This document shows positions 39,201 to 46,299 of a stretch of DNA of 64,000 nucleotides, in pieces. The notes under the pieces were generated by a model that worked only from the letters and a program-made list of their open reading frames with translations, had not been told where the DNA came from and ran no database searches. The stretch's first letter is position 1; each line of letters starts with the position of its first letter. The stretch comes from Bacteroidaceae bacterium (GTDB lineage: Bacteria > Bacteroidota > Bacteroidia > Bacteroidales > Bacteroidaceae): contig CABIVS010000005.1 in NCBI GenBank assembly GCA_902362375.1, positions 62,001 through 126,000 of the forward strand, written 5' to 3'. The position numbers were made by a program, and so were the translations under genes.

Positions 39201-39806
39201 GGCTACGATAACTCCTTGATTGGCCGGAGATTCAATATTGAAGAATGGCATACGCATTTGTGAAGAGCGTCCACCTTCCGGTCTCATATAAAGATTATCA
39301 CCCGGAGACAAGATTGTAAGTTGCTGGCTGAAATCTGATTTGGATGCATGGCTGCCTTCGGAATGATGAAGGTTGAATGCTCCCGGATGCTGGTAGCGGA
39401 ATGTGATATCAGACACTTTTACATTGGCAATCTCCGGCGTGTTTTTCTTTCCCTGGTTGGTGAAACGGAGTACCCATTCCACCGTATTGAAGTTGGTAAA
39501 GCCTTTCACTTCACATTCTACTTTTAATCCTCCGGATGGTTCACGATAAGTATAAAGGTATTTCAGAACCTTAGGATCGTCACTTTTCTGACGCGTAGCC
39601 GTATAAGACCAGCTTTTGATAAATTCCTGTGAAGGTTTACCTCCATATTCGAAAGAGAAAGGAGGGACCACACCGCGGGCAAAGTGGGTGGTTATCCATT
39701 GGCTGGTGTTTACCGGGCGGTCGCTCATGCGGGTTACCGTCTGTCCTGTTCCATTATGAGGGAACAGAAGCAGAATGAATAGATAATATAGTATTCTTTT
39801 TTTCAT
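36297..39806 (-). CDS. GH36 alpha-galactosidase-like / clan GH-A hydrolase fusion
   Basis: 1169 residues with a signal peptide (about 1-21). The N-terminal part (about 22-690) is a complete GH36-type enzyme: nucleophile Asp450 in YYRQDFN, acid/base Asp520 in WRTDYSYG, and DNCASGGRRID between them. The C-terminal part (about 715-1169) is a clan GH-A TIM-barrel hydrolase with acid/base Glu862 (TPINEPDW) and nucleophile Glu969 (FIGEFGG) plus a small beta domain at the end. Its exact family (GH5-, GH30- or GH39-like) is not resolved. Both halves have stand-alone relatives in the same operon. The start overlaps the stop of the upstream GH36 gene by 4 bases, so translation is coupled. Both active sites look intact. 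Confidence 0.85.
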   Translation of the reverse strand: MKKRILYYLFILLLFPHNGTGQTVTRMSDRPVNTSQWITTHFARGVVPPFSFEYGGKPSQEFIKSWSYTATRQKSDDPKVLKYLYTYREPSGGLKVECEVKGFTNFNTVEWVLRFTNQGKKNTPEIANVKVSDITFRYQHPGAFNLHHSEGSHASKSDFSQQLTILSPGDNLYMRPEGGRSSQMRMPFFNIESPANQGVIVAIGWTGTWFADVCCADQQSVALTSGIERLKTYLYPEESIRTSSVCLSFWNGSDRMKGHNQFRRFVQAHHTWKVDGKPTVYPISTSFNYGDPTPCNEYTCLTTDYAIAMVKRYEQFKLVPEVFWLDAGWYNHSADVANHKNWANTVGNWTVDSIRFPEGLRPIADEVHRVGSKFMVWFEPERVMKGSAWALQHPQWMLDARGKAKQEDWTKDGEHDSYLFNLGNPEACRWMSKYIGDFLEENGIDYYRQDFNIEPEGFWAANDEPGRQGICEIRYIEGLYSFWEYLLNRFPGLLVDNCASGGRRIDLESISRSAPMWRTDYSYGEPIGYQCHTYGLNLYLPLHGTGTVSADKFTFRSSLGTSIIYNWKITEAGQSIYDMRDRQAEFKELRPYFYEDYYPLSGINNITSENIWLVYQLYRPSDDSGYIVAFRRKDNPDKSYTVNLSGLHPDHTYILTNKDTGEAIKKTGKELANGFTLTLDNPQSSLIIKYQSSTTAIQKLSVGKKTGVNLRAIGAELDPHFLSQNVTRNDGAKAEDWDRIVVKRVKEMGLQSLRVMVMPQWYEPKNDNPDASKIEWHNFTFDSLEMQSLYKVLDMAQEQKMEVTLVLWGAPPGHFLAEGNYGNWVVAPTNYEEWSENFSALVQHLLNNKKYTCIKEITPINEPDWSYIIKGKAAPTADYIEMCKVLDRRFKEDGIRHKVHFSLSDNSDGGTGTHKYLAACTKGLANVADVFNSHTYIFGYETPNSTILDWEKQNSQLAASVGKVHFIGEFGGNQCVGATRQKDIDLYERGVLMTRIVINLLNAGASGVSYWSLIDQYYGKDADYGAMQQLGLWKYVKKTYASEPYYNDIKSDYEVRPQYYAYSLLTRFIRPGAEIYPIATPEEWYAGTAVRNTNGKWVYVFANGMDQEKTISLINKHAQTNGNYKVYRYTKDSLPVTDQMLPPDAEPLKVKDEIQCSIPPHSVVVLKQE

Positions 39807-41902
39807 TCTTTATTCGGTTTTTCGTTGGTAACTTTATATTTTAGTAGTAAGGAACTATGTGGCTTTTCGAGGATCAGTGGCAATTGACTGGCCAGTTCTT
39901 TTCCCTGATAGATTTTGCTCTGTCGGCTATCCATGTCTGTCACTGTATAGTATTTTTCCGGATCCACTCCTGAAAGTCTGACGGTGATTTGTTTGTCTTT
40001 GGAGGTGGTTCTGCGGAAAGCAACGATAATACCACTGTCGTCCGACGGACGATGCATTTGATAGGCTAGCCAGATATCATCCCGTGTCATGTCTTCTGTA
40101 CCCGTCAGTGGGTAATAATCTTCGTAATAGTAAGGTCTGATTTCGTGGAATTCTTTCAGACAACGTTGCATTTCGTAAACGGAGGCATTTTTATCGGTTA
40201 TTTTCCAGTTATAAATCAAAGCTGTGCTGACGCTTGAGCGGAAAGAATACGGATCGGTCTGTAAACTACCTGTTCCATGTAAAGGCAGGAAGAAATTCAG
40301 GCCATACGTGTGACATTGGTAGCCGTCCGGATCGTCGTAATGATAATAATCACTCCTCCATAGTGGTGCGCTTCGGCCGATTGTTTCCCAGTCAATACGT
40401 CGTCCCCCACTGGCACAGTTGTCTATGAGCAGGTTGGGGAACCGGTTCAACAGATAATCCCAGAAGTTGTATAGTCCTTCGATGTGGCGTATCTCTTTCA
40501 TTCCTGTACGTCCGGGCTCATCGTTGGCTGCCCAGTAGATATCCGGCTGCATATTGAAATCCTGACGGTAATAGTCTATGCCGTTTTCCTCGAGCATATC
40601 ACCTATATATTTACTCATCCAGCGGCAGGCTTCCGGATTTCCCAGATCGAACAGTAGGTAGGTGTCATTGTTGTGTTCGGGAATGTCGAGCATCCAGTCG
40701 GGATGTTCTACCGCCCATTGGGTACCACGGATGACACGCTCGGGTTCGAACCAGACCATGAATTTAGCTCCTACTTTGTGTATTTCGTCGGCTACAGGAC
40801 GAAGTCCTTTGGGGAAGCGCAATGTATCTACAGTCCAGTTACCGGCTGTGTTGGCCCAGGTCTTGCCATGTTCGAAGTCTGCAGCATCGGTGTTCCATCC
40901 GGCATCCAGCCAGAATACTTCGGGCTTCAATCCGAACTGTATGTAACGTTTCACCATGGCAATGGCATAATCGGCTGTCAGGCATGAGTATTCCGTACAA
41001 GGTGCGGGGTCCCGATAGTTGAATCCGCTGGAAAGAGGATATTCGGCAAATTTTCCGTTGATTTTCCGTGACTTGTGTGCCAGGACAAAACGGCGGAATT
41101 TATTGTGTCCTGCCATCCGGTCGATATTTTCCCAAAACATCAGACTGATACTTGGGGTACGAATTGTTTCTTGTGGACGTAAGTATAATTTCATGGTTTT
41201 CATTCCCGAAGCCATGGATATTGTACGATTATCTTGTGCGCATACATCTGCATACCAGGTGCCCGACCAGCCTACTCCTAATATGACTCCCTGTCCGGCA
41301 GGTGATTCAATGTTGAAGAAAGGAAGATAGTCCCCTTCTGAAGAGCGTCCTCCTTGTGGAGACATCTGTTTGGTTTCACCCGTTGCCAGAGTAACCGAAC
41401 GTGGATGGAAATCATATTTGGAGATATGGTTTCCGTCTGCATAGTGTAACTTGAATTTTCCTTTAGAAGCGTATTGCATGGCAAGGTCCACCACTTTCAC
41501 TTGTTCCAGAGTGGGAGAGTTGCTCGTACCTTTGTTGGTGAAGTTCAATACCCATTCGGCAGCCTGATAACTGGGATAGCCTTTTACGGTACATTCTACT
41601 TTCAGTCCGTTGGTAGGATTGTAGTAGGTAAAGAGATACTTTATCACATCCGCTTCTTCGGATTCTATCTTTTGCTGGGAATAGTCCCATTGGCGGATAA
41701 ATTCTGCGGAAGGTTTCCCGTCACATATAAACGAGAACGGAGGTGTTTTTCCTTTAGCGAATTGTTTCTGAATCCATTTTTCGATTTCAGGAATGTGTTT
41801 GGAGATTTTAGCCGTCGTCTGACCCACGGCTATGATGCTCCACACACTCATAATCAGTAATGAGAACAGGAATTTCGATTCGATTTTCTTGAAATGTTTC
41901 AT
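39803..41902 (-). CDS. GH36 alpha-galactosidase-like hydrolase
   Basis: 699 residues with a signal peptide (about 1-28) and no lipobox, so probably periplasmic. GH36 (clan GH-D) features: EVFWLDAGW near 322-330, KFMVWFEPERV near 367-377, nucleophile Asp448 in YYRQDFNM, DNCASGGRRID, and acid/base Asp518 in WRSDYYHY. The fold is an N-terminal beta-sandwich, a TIM barrel and a C-terminal beta domain. The family removes alpha-linked Gal or GalNAc with retention. It is strongly similar along its length to the first 690 residues of the next gene, so the pair arose by duplication. It follows the MFS gene by 12 bases. Confidence 0.87.
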   Translation of the reverse strand: MKHFKKIESKFLFSLLIMSVWSIIAVGQTTAKISKHIPEIEKWIQKQFAKGKTPPFSFICDGKPSAEFIRQWDYSQQKIESEEADVIKYLFTYYNPTNGLKVECTVKGYPSYQAAEWVLNFTNKGTSNSPTLEQVKVVDLAMQYASKGKFKLHYADGNHISKYDFHPRSVTLATGETKQMSPQGGRSSEGDYLPFFNIESPAGQGVILGVGWSGTWYADVCAQDNRTISMASGMKTMKLYLRPQETIRTPSISLMFWENIDRMAGHNKFRRFVLAHKSRKINGKFAEYPLSSGFNYRDPAPCTEYSCLTADYAIAMVKRYIQFGLKPEVFWLDAGWNTDAADFEHGKTWANTAGNWTVDTLRFPKGLRPVADEIHKVGAKFMVWFEPERVIRGTQWAVEHPDWMLDIPEHNNDTYLLFDLGNPEACRWMSKYIGDMLEENGIDYYRQDFNMQPDIYWAANDEPGRTGMKEIRHIEGLYNFWDYLLNRFPNLLIDNCASGGRRIDWETIGRSAPLWRSDYYHYDDPDGYQCHTYGLNFFLPLHGTGSLQTDPYSFRSSVSTALIYNWKITDKNASVYEMQRCLKEFHEIRPYYYEDYYPLTGTEDMTRDDIWLAYQMHRPSDDSGIIVAFRRTTSKDKQITVRLSGVDPEKYYTVTDMDSRQSKIYQGKELASQLPLILEKPHSSLLLKYKVTNEKPNKE

Positions 41903-41914
41903 TAGAATATAGGT

Positions 41915-43069
41915 TTATGTGGTTTTTACTTTTCTCATTATTCCGATCAGATAGCACCATACAATGGCAAGTACTATAATTGCAGATAACTGACTGTGGA
42001 ATGAATCAGTGATTACCCCTAAAATAGGCGGGAGGACGGCACCGCCGGATACACCGACGATAAGAAGTGCAGATACTTCGTTCGCTTTCTCGGGAACACG
42101 TTTCAAAGACAGAGAGAAGATGATGGAAAACAGATTGGCATATCCTATCCCGAAAACTGCTACACATCCGAGGATAAACCAGAGATTAGTGCTAATGGTC
42201 ATCAGTATCAATCCTGCGAGAGCTATCCAGACGCTATAAATATAGAATTTGCTTTCTGAATATTTCATCAGTAGGAGACCACCCAAAAAGGCTCCTACAG
42301 TGCGGGCGAAGAAATACACACTATTTCCCATTCCTGCATCTGTCAGTGGTAGATCGCAACGTTCCATCAGGAATTTAGGGAAAGTCATATTGATACCTAC
42401 GTCTACACCTACCAGCACGAGAATACCGATAAAGAAAGCAAGAATGTATTTGTCTTTGAATAATTCAAGAGTGACTTTGAAAGAAATGTTCTTCCGTTCC
42501 TGTTGTTTTTCTTGTATAGGCGTAAGCCATAGCCATATCAAAGCGAGCAGTGACAGTCCGGCATAAATGGGGAATATCATTTTCCATCCGAAAAAACTAC
42601 CAGTCACCCAAGCTGCCAGGATAGGACCGAGGAATGAACTGACTGCTTTGACAAATTGCCCTAGGGTTAATGTACCTGTCAACTTATCGTTTGCAACGAC
42701 ATCCGTTACTAATGGATTGAGTGAAACTTGCAATAGAGTGTTACCGATACCTATCAAGGCAAATGCGATTAATATGGCGGTAAAGTCGTATGCAACGAGT
42801 GGAAGGCACATGGCTAATACATGGAATGCGAAGCTAAGTAGTACGGTTTTCTTGCGTCCGATGCGATTCATTAACATTCCGGTGGGAATAGAAAGCACCA
42901 GGAACCACAAGAAACAGGATAGAGAGATGAGATTAACCATCGTATCGGTGAGATGGCTGAAATCATTCTTCACATAGCTCGTGGTTATTCCGACAATGTC
43001 AACAAATCCCATAACGAAGAATCCGAACATGACGGAGAGCATTTTTACTATGGATATTTCTTTTTTCAT
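41915..43069 (-). CDS. MFS sugar permease
   Basis: 384 residues with about 12 predicted membrane helices. The loop 2-3 motif of the major facilitator superfamily is visible as GMLMNRIGRKKTVLLS near 64-79. It resembles the FHS/FucP-like sugar-proton symporters common in Bacteroides glycan loci, although shorter than FucP itself. It most likely brings the monosaccharide released in the periplasm across the inner membrane, where the ROK kinase and the isomerase of the same operon would act on it. The transported sugar is unknown. Confidence 0.82.
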   Translation of the reverse strand: MKKEISIVKMLSVMFGFFVMGFVDIVGITTSYVKNDFSHLTDTMVNLISLSCFLWFLVLSIPTGMLMNRIGRKKTVLLSFAFHVLAMCLPLVAYDFTAILIAFALIGIGNTLLQVSLNPLVTDVVANDKLTGTLTLGQFVKAVSSFLGPILAAWVTGSFFGWKMIFPIYAGLSLLALIWLWLTPIQEKQQERKNISFKVTLELFKDKYILAFFIGILVLVGVDVGINMTFPKFLMERCDLPLTDAGMGNSVYFFARTVGAFLGGLLLMKYSESKFYIYSVWIALAGLILMTISTNLWFILGCVAVFGIGYANLFSIIFSLSLKRVPEKANEVSALLIVGVSGGAVLPPILGVITDSFHSQLSAIIVLAIVWCYLIGIMRKVKTT

Positions 43070-43117
43070 TCGCGTACTTTTGATGATAAATTACTTGGTT
43101 GGTGGGTATATATACTT

Positions 43118-44719
43118 CTATTTTTGTACTAATACCCTGATTGATGAACGAGATAATTTAAGTTTTAGGTTATTCTCTTGCGTGTTGACCGTTTCTGTTG
43201 ATTCTATCAGATTATCACCTTCCGGTAGGCGTCCTTCCATGTATTTGTAGACATTGTATTCTCCATTGGCACCTTCTTTATCATTTTCCAACTGTATCAT
43301 CTTGTCTTTGTCTGTAGCGTTGGAAAGTACATACGTCCATTTTCCCTCTGTGTTGAGAAAAGCACTTCCGGCTATCAACTCGTCGCCGAGATCCAATGGA
43401 TATACTTCGTCGCCCTGACGGACAAAACGTGTCAACAGACTATATGCATAGTACTGAGGACGTACCTCGTAGTCTTCCTTGATTTTGGCATATACATCAG
43501 GATCTTCGGTATAAGCGGATTTTAGATATTTCCATAAACCGAGTTGCTGCATTTCCGAATAGGAGGCATTGCGGTTATAATATTGATCGATCAGACTCCA
43601 GTAGCTTACTCCGCAAGCACCGGCATTCAGGTAGTTCAGAGCAACGCGGATTAGCTGTACCCCTCGCGTATATGTGTCTATACCATATTGGCGGGCGCTT
43701 CCGTATCCAGGGAAACCGAATTCTCCAACAAAATGTCTTTTACCTCCTGCAGAAGCTATATTTTGACGTTCCCAATTTACGAGAGTCGAATTAGGGGTGT
43801 TGTAGTCAAACTTGTATACATGAGAGTTATACAGGTCGGCTTCATCGTTTGTGAAAGCGGAAACACAGGCAGCGATATATCCGGGTGTACCATCTGTATT
43901 GTCAGAAAGGTTGAAGTGTACCTTACTACGTATTCCATCTGCTTTAAACTTGGCATCCAGTGCTTTCACCATGGGGGCGTAGGTGTCCTGCCAACCCATG
44001 GTTTCAAAATCACCTTGCCACATGATGCGGCCGTAACCTGGTATATGACTGTCAGGTTCATTGAATGGAGTAATTTGATTGATACAGGTATAATGCTTTT
44101 CTTCAATCAGGTATTTCACCATTGTGGAGAAGTTTTCTGCAAATTCTTCATAGTTGTCTATACCGGCAATCCAACCCGGATTAACGTTATAACTTCGTGC
44201 ATCACACAAGAAATGCTTTTGACCATTGTTAATGCCTGATAGTAAGTCGATATTGGTAATGGCTCCCCATACGACTAATGTCACTCCGATATTATTCTCC
44301 TGGGCCAGATCCAATACTTTATATACAGACTGCATTTCTTCCGAATCAAAAGTGAATTTGCTCATATCCGCGACATTAGGATCGTTGTTGTCATTGGAGG
44401 GTTCCCACCATTGTGGCTGCATCATGATTCGGAATTGCTGTACTTTCATTTTCTTTACCCGTTGTACAACTATATTTTCCCAATCTTCAGCCTTTGAACC
44501 ATCATTGCGGGTGATGTTTTGTGAGAAGAAGTGCGGATCCATCTCGACACCGATAGCATGAACCGGAGTTCCTGTTGAATTCCCTACTGCAACAGGATAA
44601 TAGTTGCAAGCCGGACAATCGTCATATTTGTTATAATCATCCGAGCAGGCGGACATTCCCCAAAGTGTGCAAACAATGCTCAATAGAGTTTTACTGATAT
44701 GTGTCATTTTCATTGCCAT
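43118..44719 (-). CDS. Clan GH-A glycoside hydrolase lipoprotein
   Basis: 533 residues from the ATG at 44719 (MAMKMTHIS); the longer frame would overlap the isomerase gene. Lipobox WGMSAC, so anchored, perhaps at the surface. TIM-barrel hydrolase with acid/base Glu221 (TPFNEPDS) and nucleophile Glu333 (FVGEFGF), followed by a C-terminal beta-sandwich. MDPHFFSQNITRNDGSKAED near the start and EVRPQYYAYSLLTRFVR near the end are shared almost word for word with the second half of the GH36 fusion protein. Family not resolved: the motifs suit GH5, GH30 or GH39. An endo- or exo-beta-glycosidase acting on the same glycan is inferred. Confidence 0.8.
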   Translation of the reverse strand: MAMKMTHISKTLLSIVCTLWGMSACSDDYNKYDDCPACNYYPVAVGNSTGTPVHAIGVEMDPHFFSQNITRNDGSKAEDWENIVVQRVKKMKVQQFRIMMQPQWWEPSNDNNDPNVADMSKFTFDSEEMQSVYKVLDLAQENNIGVTLVVWGAITNIDLLSGINNGQKHFLCDARSYNVNPGWIAGIDNYEEFAENFSTMVKYLIEEKHYTCINQITPFNEPDSHIPGYGRIMWQGDFETMGWQDTYAPMVKALDAKFKADGIRSKVHFNLSDNTDGTPGYIAACVSAFTNDEADLYNSHVYKFDYNTPNSTLVNWERQNIASAGGKRHFVGEFGFPGYGSARQYGIDTYTRGVQLIRVALNYLNAGACGVSYWSLIDQYYNRNASYSEMQQLGLWKYLKSAYTEDPDVYAKIKEDYEVRPQYYAYSLLTRFVRQGDEVYPLDLGDELIAGSAFLNTEGKWTYVLSNATDKDKMIQLENDKEGANGEYNVYKYMEGRLPEGDNLIESTETVNTQENNLKLKLSRSSIRVLVQK

Positions 44720-44741
44720 ATTGATTAAATTTAGTAGGTTA

Positions 44742-45320
44742 TTATTCAAAGCCTAATTCTGCCTCAATTGCCTGAATCAGAATGTGGATAACTTTGATGT
44801 GAATTTCTTGTATTCTGTCAGAATGTGCTGCTCGTGGGGCGCAGACTGCAATGTCTGCCAGTCGTGACAGTTCATTCTCTCCTTTTGAAGTCAGCGCTAT
44901 CACTTTCATTCCATTGTTGTGTGCTTGTACGGCAGCTTTCAGTATGTTCTCGGAATGTCCGCTTGTGCTGATGGCCAATAATACATCTCCTTTACATCCC
45001 ATAGCTTCTATATAGCGGGAGAAGATCTCGTTGAACGAAAAATCATTTCCCACACAGGTCATGTAAGCCGGGTCATTGATTGCAATTGCCGGTAGCGGGA
45101 TGCGGTTGTTGCGGTAACGTCCGGTTAGTTCTTCTGCAAAGTGGGTGGCGTCACATAAGGAACCTCCATTACCGCAGCTGATAATCTTATTTCCGGCTTT
45201 TAATGCTTCAGCGCAGGTAGAGGCTGCCTGTGAAATTACCCCGACTGTTGTTGCTTCCTCAAGAAAACTCTCCAACGTTTGCCGAGCCTCTTCCAGTGTT
45301 GTTTCAATAAGCTCTTTCAT
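44742..45320 (-). CDS. gmhA-like: GmhA-like sedoheptulose-7-phosphate isomerase (SIS domain)
   Basis: 192 residues, exactly the length of E. coli GmhA, and alignable with it nearly end to end. Seen: SCGNGGSLCDATHFAEELTG, NDFSFNEIFSRYIEA, SIS phosphosugar motif AISTSGHSENILKA, and DRIQEIHIKVIHILIQ. The GmhA catalytic pair Glu65 and His180 is conserved as Glu64 and His179. GmhA interconverts sedoheptulose 7-phosphate and D-glycero-D-manno-heptose 7-phosphate. The usual context is ADP-heptose synthesis, but here the gene lies 5 bases after a ROK sugar kinase in a glycan-use operon. A catabolic role on a manno-configured sugar phosphate is therefore proposed; mannose-6-phosphate isomerisation is an alternative. 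Confidence 0.88.
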   Translation of the reverse strand: MKELIETTLEEARQTLESFLEEATTVGVISQAASTCAEALKAGNKIISCGNGGSLCDATHFAEELTGRYRNNRIPLPAIAINDPAYMTCVGNDFSFNEIFSRYIEAMGCKGDVLLAISTSGHSENILKAAVQAHNNGMKVIALTSKGENELSRLADIAVCAPRAAHSDRIQEIHIKVIHILIQAIEAELGFE

Positions 45321-45325
45321 AATAG

Positions 45326-45337
45326 TTAATCGGTTAA
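45326..45337. promoter_or_regulatory. LacI operator-like site at the ROK/GmhA junction
   Basis: TTAATCGGTTAA, identical to the 12-base core overlapping the lacI-type gene's own start site. It includes the stop codon of the ROK gene. It could act as an internal operator or be a coincidence of coding sequence. Confidence 0.35.
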
Positions 45338-46294
45338 GTTCGCGGCTACAGAAAGAGCTGCATAATCTCCTATCTGCTCTCCCAAAGCGGCTGGTTTCAC
45401 TTTACATACTTTGTTTGCACAGGATAATGCCTCCTGATCGATTATCTTTTGCATGATGGGTTCCATCATATTTTTATTCCGAGTATAGATGCCACCTATC
45501 ACAATGACTTCCGGATTCAAGATGTCGATTACTATGGATAATCCTTTTCCCAGATAAATGGCAGACGTCTCATATATGCTTTGGGCTAATTTATCACCTT
45601 TGGCAGCTTCTTCAGCCACTTTTCGGGCAGTAAGCTGATCTAGTTCCTGTAAGGTACACCATTCAACTTTCTGTCCGGTCTGCAATTTCTCCATCACATA
45701 CATTTTGGAGAGTTGAGCAATACCTCCACCGCTGGCAAATCCCTCAAAAGAGCCCTTTTTACCGTAACCTACCGGACCGAAATCCGACAGGCGGATGTGT
45801 CCCAGTTCTCCGGCATTGTCATTGGTGCCTGTATACAGTTTGCCATTTAATATTAATCCTGCTCCCAGTCCCGTACCGAATGTGAGAAAGACCATATTCT
45901 TAGTTCCTTTTCCTGCCCCGAACTTCCATTCGGCCAAAGCACAGGCATTGGCATCATTGTGTAGACTGCTTTTAATGCCCGTCTTTTTTTTCACCATTGC
46001 CACAATGGGGATGTTGTCCCATCCCGGTAGGTTAGGGGGAGACATCACAATGCCTGTTTCACTGTTGAGAGGACCTCCGCAACAGATTCCAATCGCTTTT
46101 GTGTTAGTAGGGGTTAGCTGGTGAAGGTTCATCATCTTTTCGGTTTCACAGAGAATTCTGGCTATTGTTTCGTCGACTGTGGTCGTATCAAATTTCTTTT
46201 TGTCGATGATATGTAGCTCGTCGTTTTCTTTGATACCGTAGATGATGGCGCATTTGGTGCCTCCTACGTCAATTCCTAACAAGTTCTCTTTCAT
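45326..46294 (-). CDS. ROK-family sugar kinase lacking the zinc cysteines
   Basis: 322 residues, cytoplasmic. ATP-binding DVGGTK at 9-14, catalytic Asp114 in NDANAC, phosphate loop GTGLGAG at 140-146, and the ELGH motif with His166. The usual CxCGxxGCxE zinc motif is replaced by GYGKKGSFE (176-184), so the zinc-binding cysteines are gone, as in some ROK kinases of other specificities. It phosphorylates a hexose or related sugar; the substrate is unknown. It sits 5 bases from the GH2 gene upstream and 5 bases from the isomerase downstream, so kinase and isomerase probably act in sequence. Confidence 0.88.
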   Translation of the reverse strand: MKENLLGIDVGGTKCAIIYGIKENDELHIIDKKKFDTTTVDETIARILCETEKMMNLHQLTPTNTKAIGICCGGPLNSETGIVMSPPNLPGWDNIPIVAMVKKKTGIKSSLHNDANACALAEWKFGAGKGTKNMVFLTFGTGLGAGLILNGKLYTGTNDNAGELGHIRLSDFGPVGYGKKGSFEGFASGGGIAQLSKMYVMEKLQTGQKVEWCTLQELDQLTARKVAEEAAKGDKLAQSIYETSAIYLGKGLSIVIDILNPEVIVIGGIYTRNKNMMEPIMQKIIDQEALSCANKVCKVKPAALGEQIGDYAALSVAANLTD

Positions 46295-46299
46295 AAATA

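Noticed and set aside
42567..42977. Plus-strand open frame opposite the MFS permease
   Set aside because: Antisense to a clear 12-helix permease and without its own start signals or domain features.
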